The position numbers and the translations under genes were made by a program. From positions 1 to 14,850 of the forward strand of contig CABUBX010000039.1 in assembly GCA_902489925.1 (NCBI GenBank): a stretch of DNA of 14,850 bases, in the 5' to 3' direction. This DNA is from an uncultured Lachnospiraceae bacterium. GTDB taxonomy: Bacteria; Bacillota; Clostridia; Lachnospirales; Lachnospiraceae. Numbering within the stretch: position 1 is the stretch's first letter; each line of letters starts with the position of its first letter. Positions 13,727 through 14,850 of the stretch are shown piece by piece. The notes beneath the pieces are model-generated. The model made no database searches. It saw only the letters and a list, made by a program, of their open reading frames with translations, and was not told where the DNA came from.

Positions 13727-14850
13727 TTACTTCGCCGGCTTATATGAGCTTTTCAGCGAAACGATTCGGTTAAACACGAGATGCTCGTCGGACGAATCCT
13801 TTATATCAACACAGAAGAAGCCCTGTCTAACAAACTGGAAGCTGTCACCGCCATGCACATCCTTGAAATTTTCTTCAAGCTTACATCCTTCAAGGACAGT
13901 CAGTGAATTAGGATTTAAGTTTAATGAGCCGTCTTCATTATAAACGCCCTTTTCTTCATCTACAAGATTCTCATAAAGACGCACAGTTGCATCAACGGCA
14001 AACGGCGCTGCAACCCAGTGAATTGTTCCTTTCACCTTGCGTCCTGTAAAGCCTGAGCCACTTCTTGTCTCAGGGTCATAAGTACAATGAATTTCTGTGA
14101 CCTTTCCCGTCTCATCCTTGACATAGTCCACACACTTCACAAAGTAGGCGTTCATCAGACGCACTTCATTGCCCGGGAACAGACGGAAATACTTCTTTGG
14201 AGGTTCCTCCATAAAGTCATCGCGCTCAATATAAAGCTCACGACAAAACGGAACCTTACGGCTTCCAAGCGCTTCATTTTCCTGATTATTCACCACATCA
14301 AAATACTCAACCTGTCCCTCAGGATAGTTGTCGATAATAACCTTCACAGGGTCAAGCACAGCCATCATACGATTTTTCTTGAGTTTTAAATCTTCGCGGA
14401 TACAATACTCAAGCATTGCATAGTCCACTGAGCTGTTGCTCTTTGATACACCGACAAGCTCCATAAACATCTTGATGGACTCCGGTGTAAAACCGCGTCG
14501 GCGAAGCGCAGCAATCGAAACAAGACGCGGGTCATCCCAGCCATCTACAATATTCTCCTCAACAAGGCGCTTAATATAGCGCTTGCCTGTGATGACATTT
14601 GTCAGATACAGCTTTGCAAACTCAATCTGCTGCGGCGGCTGCTGATATTCAAGCTCGTTGACAACCCAGTTGTATAACGGACGGTGGTCTTCAAATTCCA
14701 ATGTACAGATAGAATGTGTCACACCCTCAATGGCATCCTCAATCGGATGTGCAAAGTCATACATCGGATAAATGCACCACTGATTGCCTGTATTGTGATG
14801 TGTCATTCTTGCCACACGGTAAATGACAGGGTCACGCATATTAATATTTG
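13727..14850 (-). CDS. glnS: Glutaminyl-tRNA synthetase, C-terminal part (cut by window edge)
   Basis: GlnRS attaches glutamine to tRNA-Gln. About the last 374 codons are present; the HIGH-motif end lies beyond 14850. Visible blocks aligned by eye with E. coli GlnRS are NMRDPVIYR, IYPMYDFAHPIEDAIEGVTH, VDGWDDPRLVSIAALRRRGF, CIREDL, then the beta-barrel anticodon-binding region with GSRKVPF, EVRLMNAY and GRKVKGTIHWV. Glutamyl-tRNA synthetase is less likely because the long C-terminal beta-barrel is of GlnRS type. The KMSKS-equivalent loop reads VITGKR where E. coli has VMSKR. GlnRS is absent from Bacillus, which uses GatCAB, but occurs in some Clostridia. A terminator follows the stop codon. 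Confidence 0.95.
   Translation of the reverse strand, partial: NINMRDPVIYRVARMTHHNTGNQWCIYPMYDFAHPIEDAIEGVTHSICTLEFEDHRPLYNWVVNELEYQQPPQQIEFAKLYLTNVITGKRYIKRLVEENIVDGWDDPRLVSIAALRRRGFTPESIKMFMELVGVSKSNSSVDYAMLEYCIREDLKLKKNRMMAVLDPVKVIIDNYPEGQVEYFDVVNNQENEALGSRKVPFCRELYIERDDFMEEPPKKYFRLFPGNEVRLMNAYFVKCVDYVKDETGKVTEIHCTYDPETRSGSGFTGRKVKGTIHWVAAPFAVDATVRLYENLVDEEKGVYNEDGSLNLNPNSLTVLEGCKLEENFKDVHGGDSFQFVRQGFFCVDIKDSSDEHLVFNRIVSLKSSYKPAK

Noticed and set aside
1..14850. Mobile elements, CRISPR arrays, toxin-antitoxin or phage-defence genes
   Set aside because: Every long frame is accounted for by housekeeping or sporulation genes; no transposase, integrase, spaced repeat array or defence-type domain is visible.

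Overview
The window looks like core chromosome of a low-to-mid GC Clostridia, most likely a Lachnospiraceae. The evidence is Firmicutes-type strong Shine-Dalgarno sites, vegetative promoters with 17-bp spacers, a CIRCE operator on groESL, a zinc-ribbon L32, a sporulation ylbJ gene, and a small membrane protein of a type I associate with Lachnospiraceae. Genus cannot be decided from the sequence alone. I see no phage, insertion sequence, CRISPR array, tRNA or rRNA, and no clear novel system. The unusual signals are in the control regions.

Layout. On the minus strand from 2.7 kb down to 1 runs plsX-acpP-rnc-smc (smc cut by the window edge), with its own promoter. Upstream of it, also minus, is the ylbN(DUF177)-rpmF pair, with a fully consensus promoter and a strong terminator before plsX. 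Next comes pta-ackA (minus), the acetate-forming pathway, with a large hairpin between the two genes. Divergent from pta, on the plus strand, are tmcAL (ylbM), its terminator, and ylbJ. A good match to a sigma-E sporulation promoter is embedded in that terminator just before ylbJ. ylbJ converges on a membrane-anchored amidase gene (minus), and the stop codons overlap. Further right, all on minus, are guaB with a structured leader, a small two-helix membrane protein gene, groES-groEL under CIRCE, and the 3' two-thirds of glnS.

How the genes fit together. The order ylbJ-ylbM-(pta-ackA)-ylbN-rpmF-plsX-acpP-rnc-smc matches two Bacillus subtilis clusters (ylbJ to rpmF, and plsX to smc) joined here, with pta-ackA inserted and fabD/fabG absent. 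Pta and AckA turn acetyl-CoA into acetate plus ATP, and TmcAL uses acetate plus ATP to modify the tRNA-Met anticodon, so the divergent pair shares a metabolite. PlsX and ACP start phospholipid synthesis. Rnc, RpmF, YlbN and GlnS serve RNA processing and translation, Smc serves chromosome organisation, GroESL folding, GuaB GTP supply, and the amidase cell-wall turnover.
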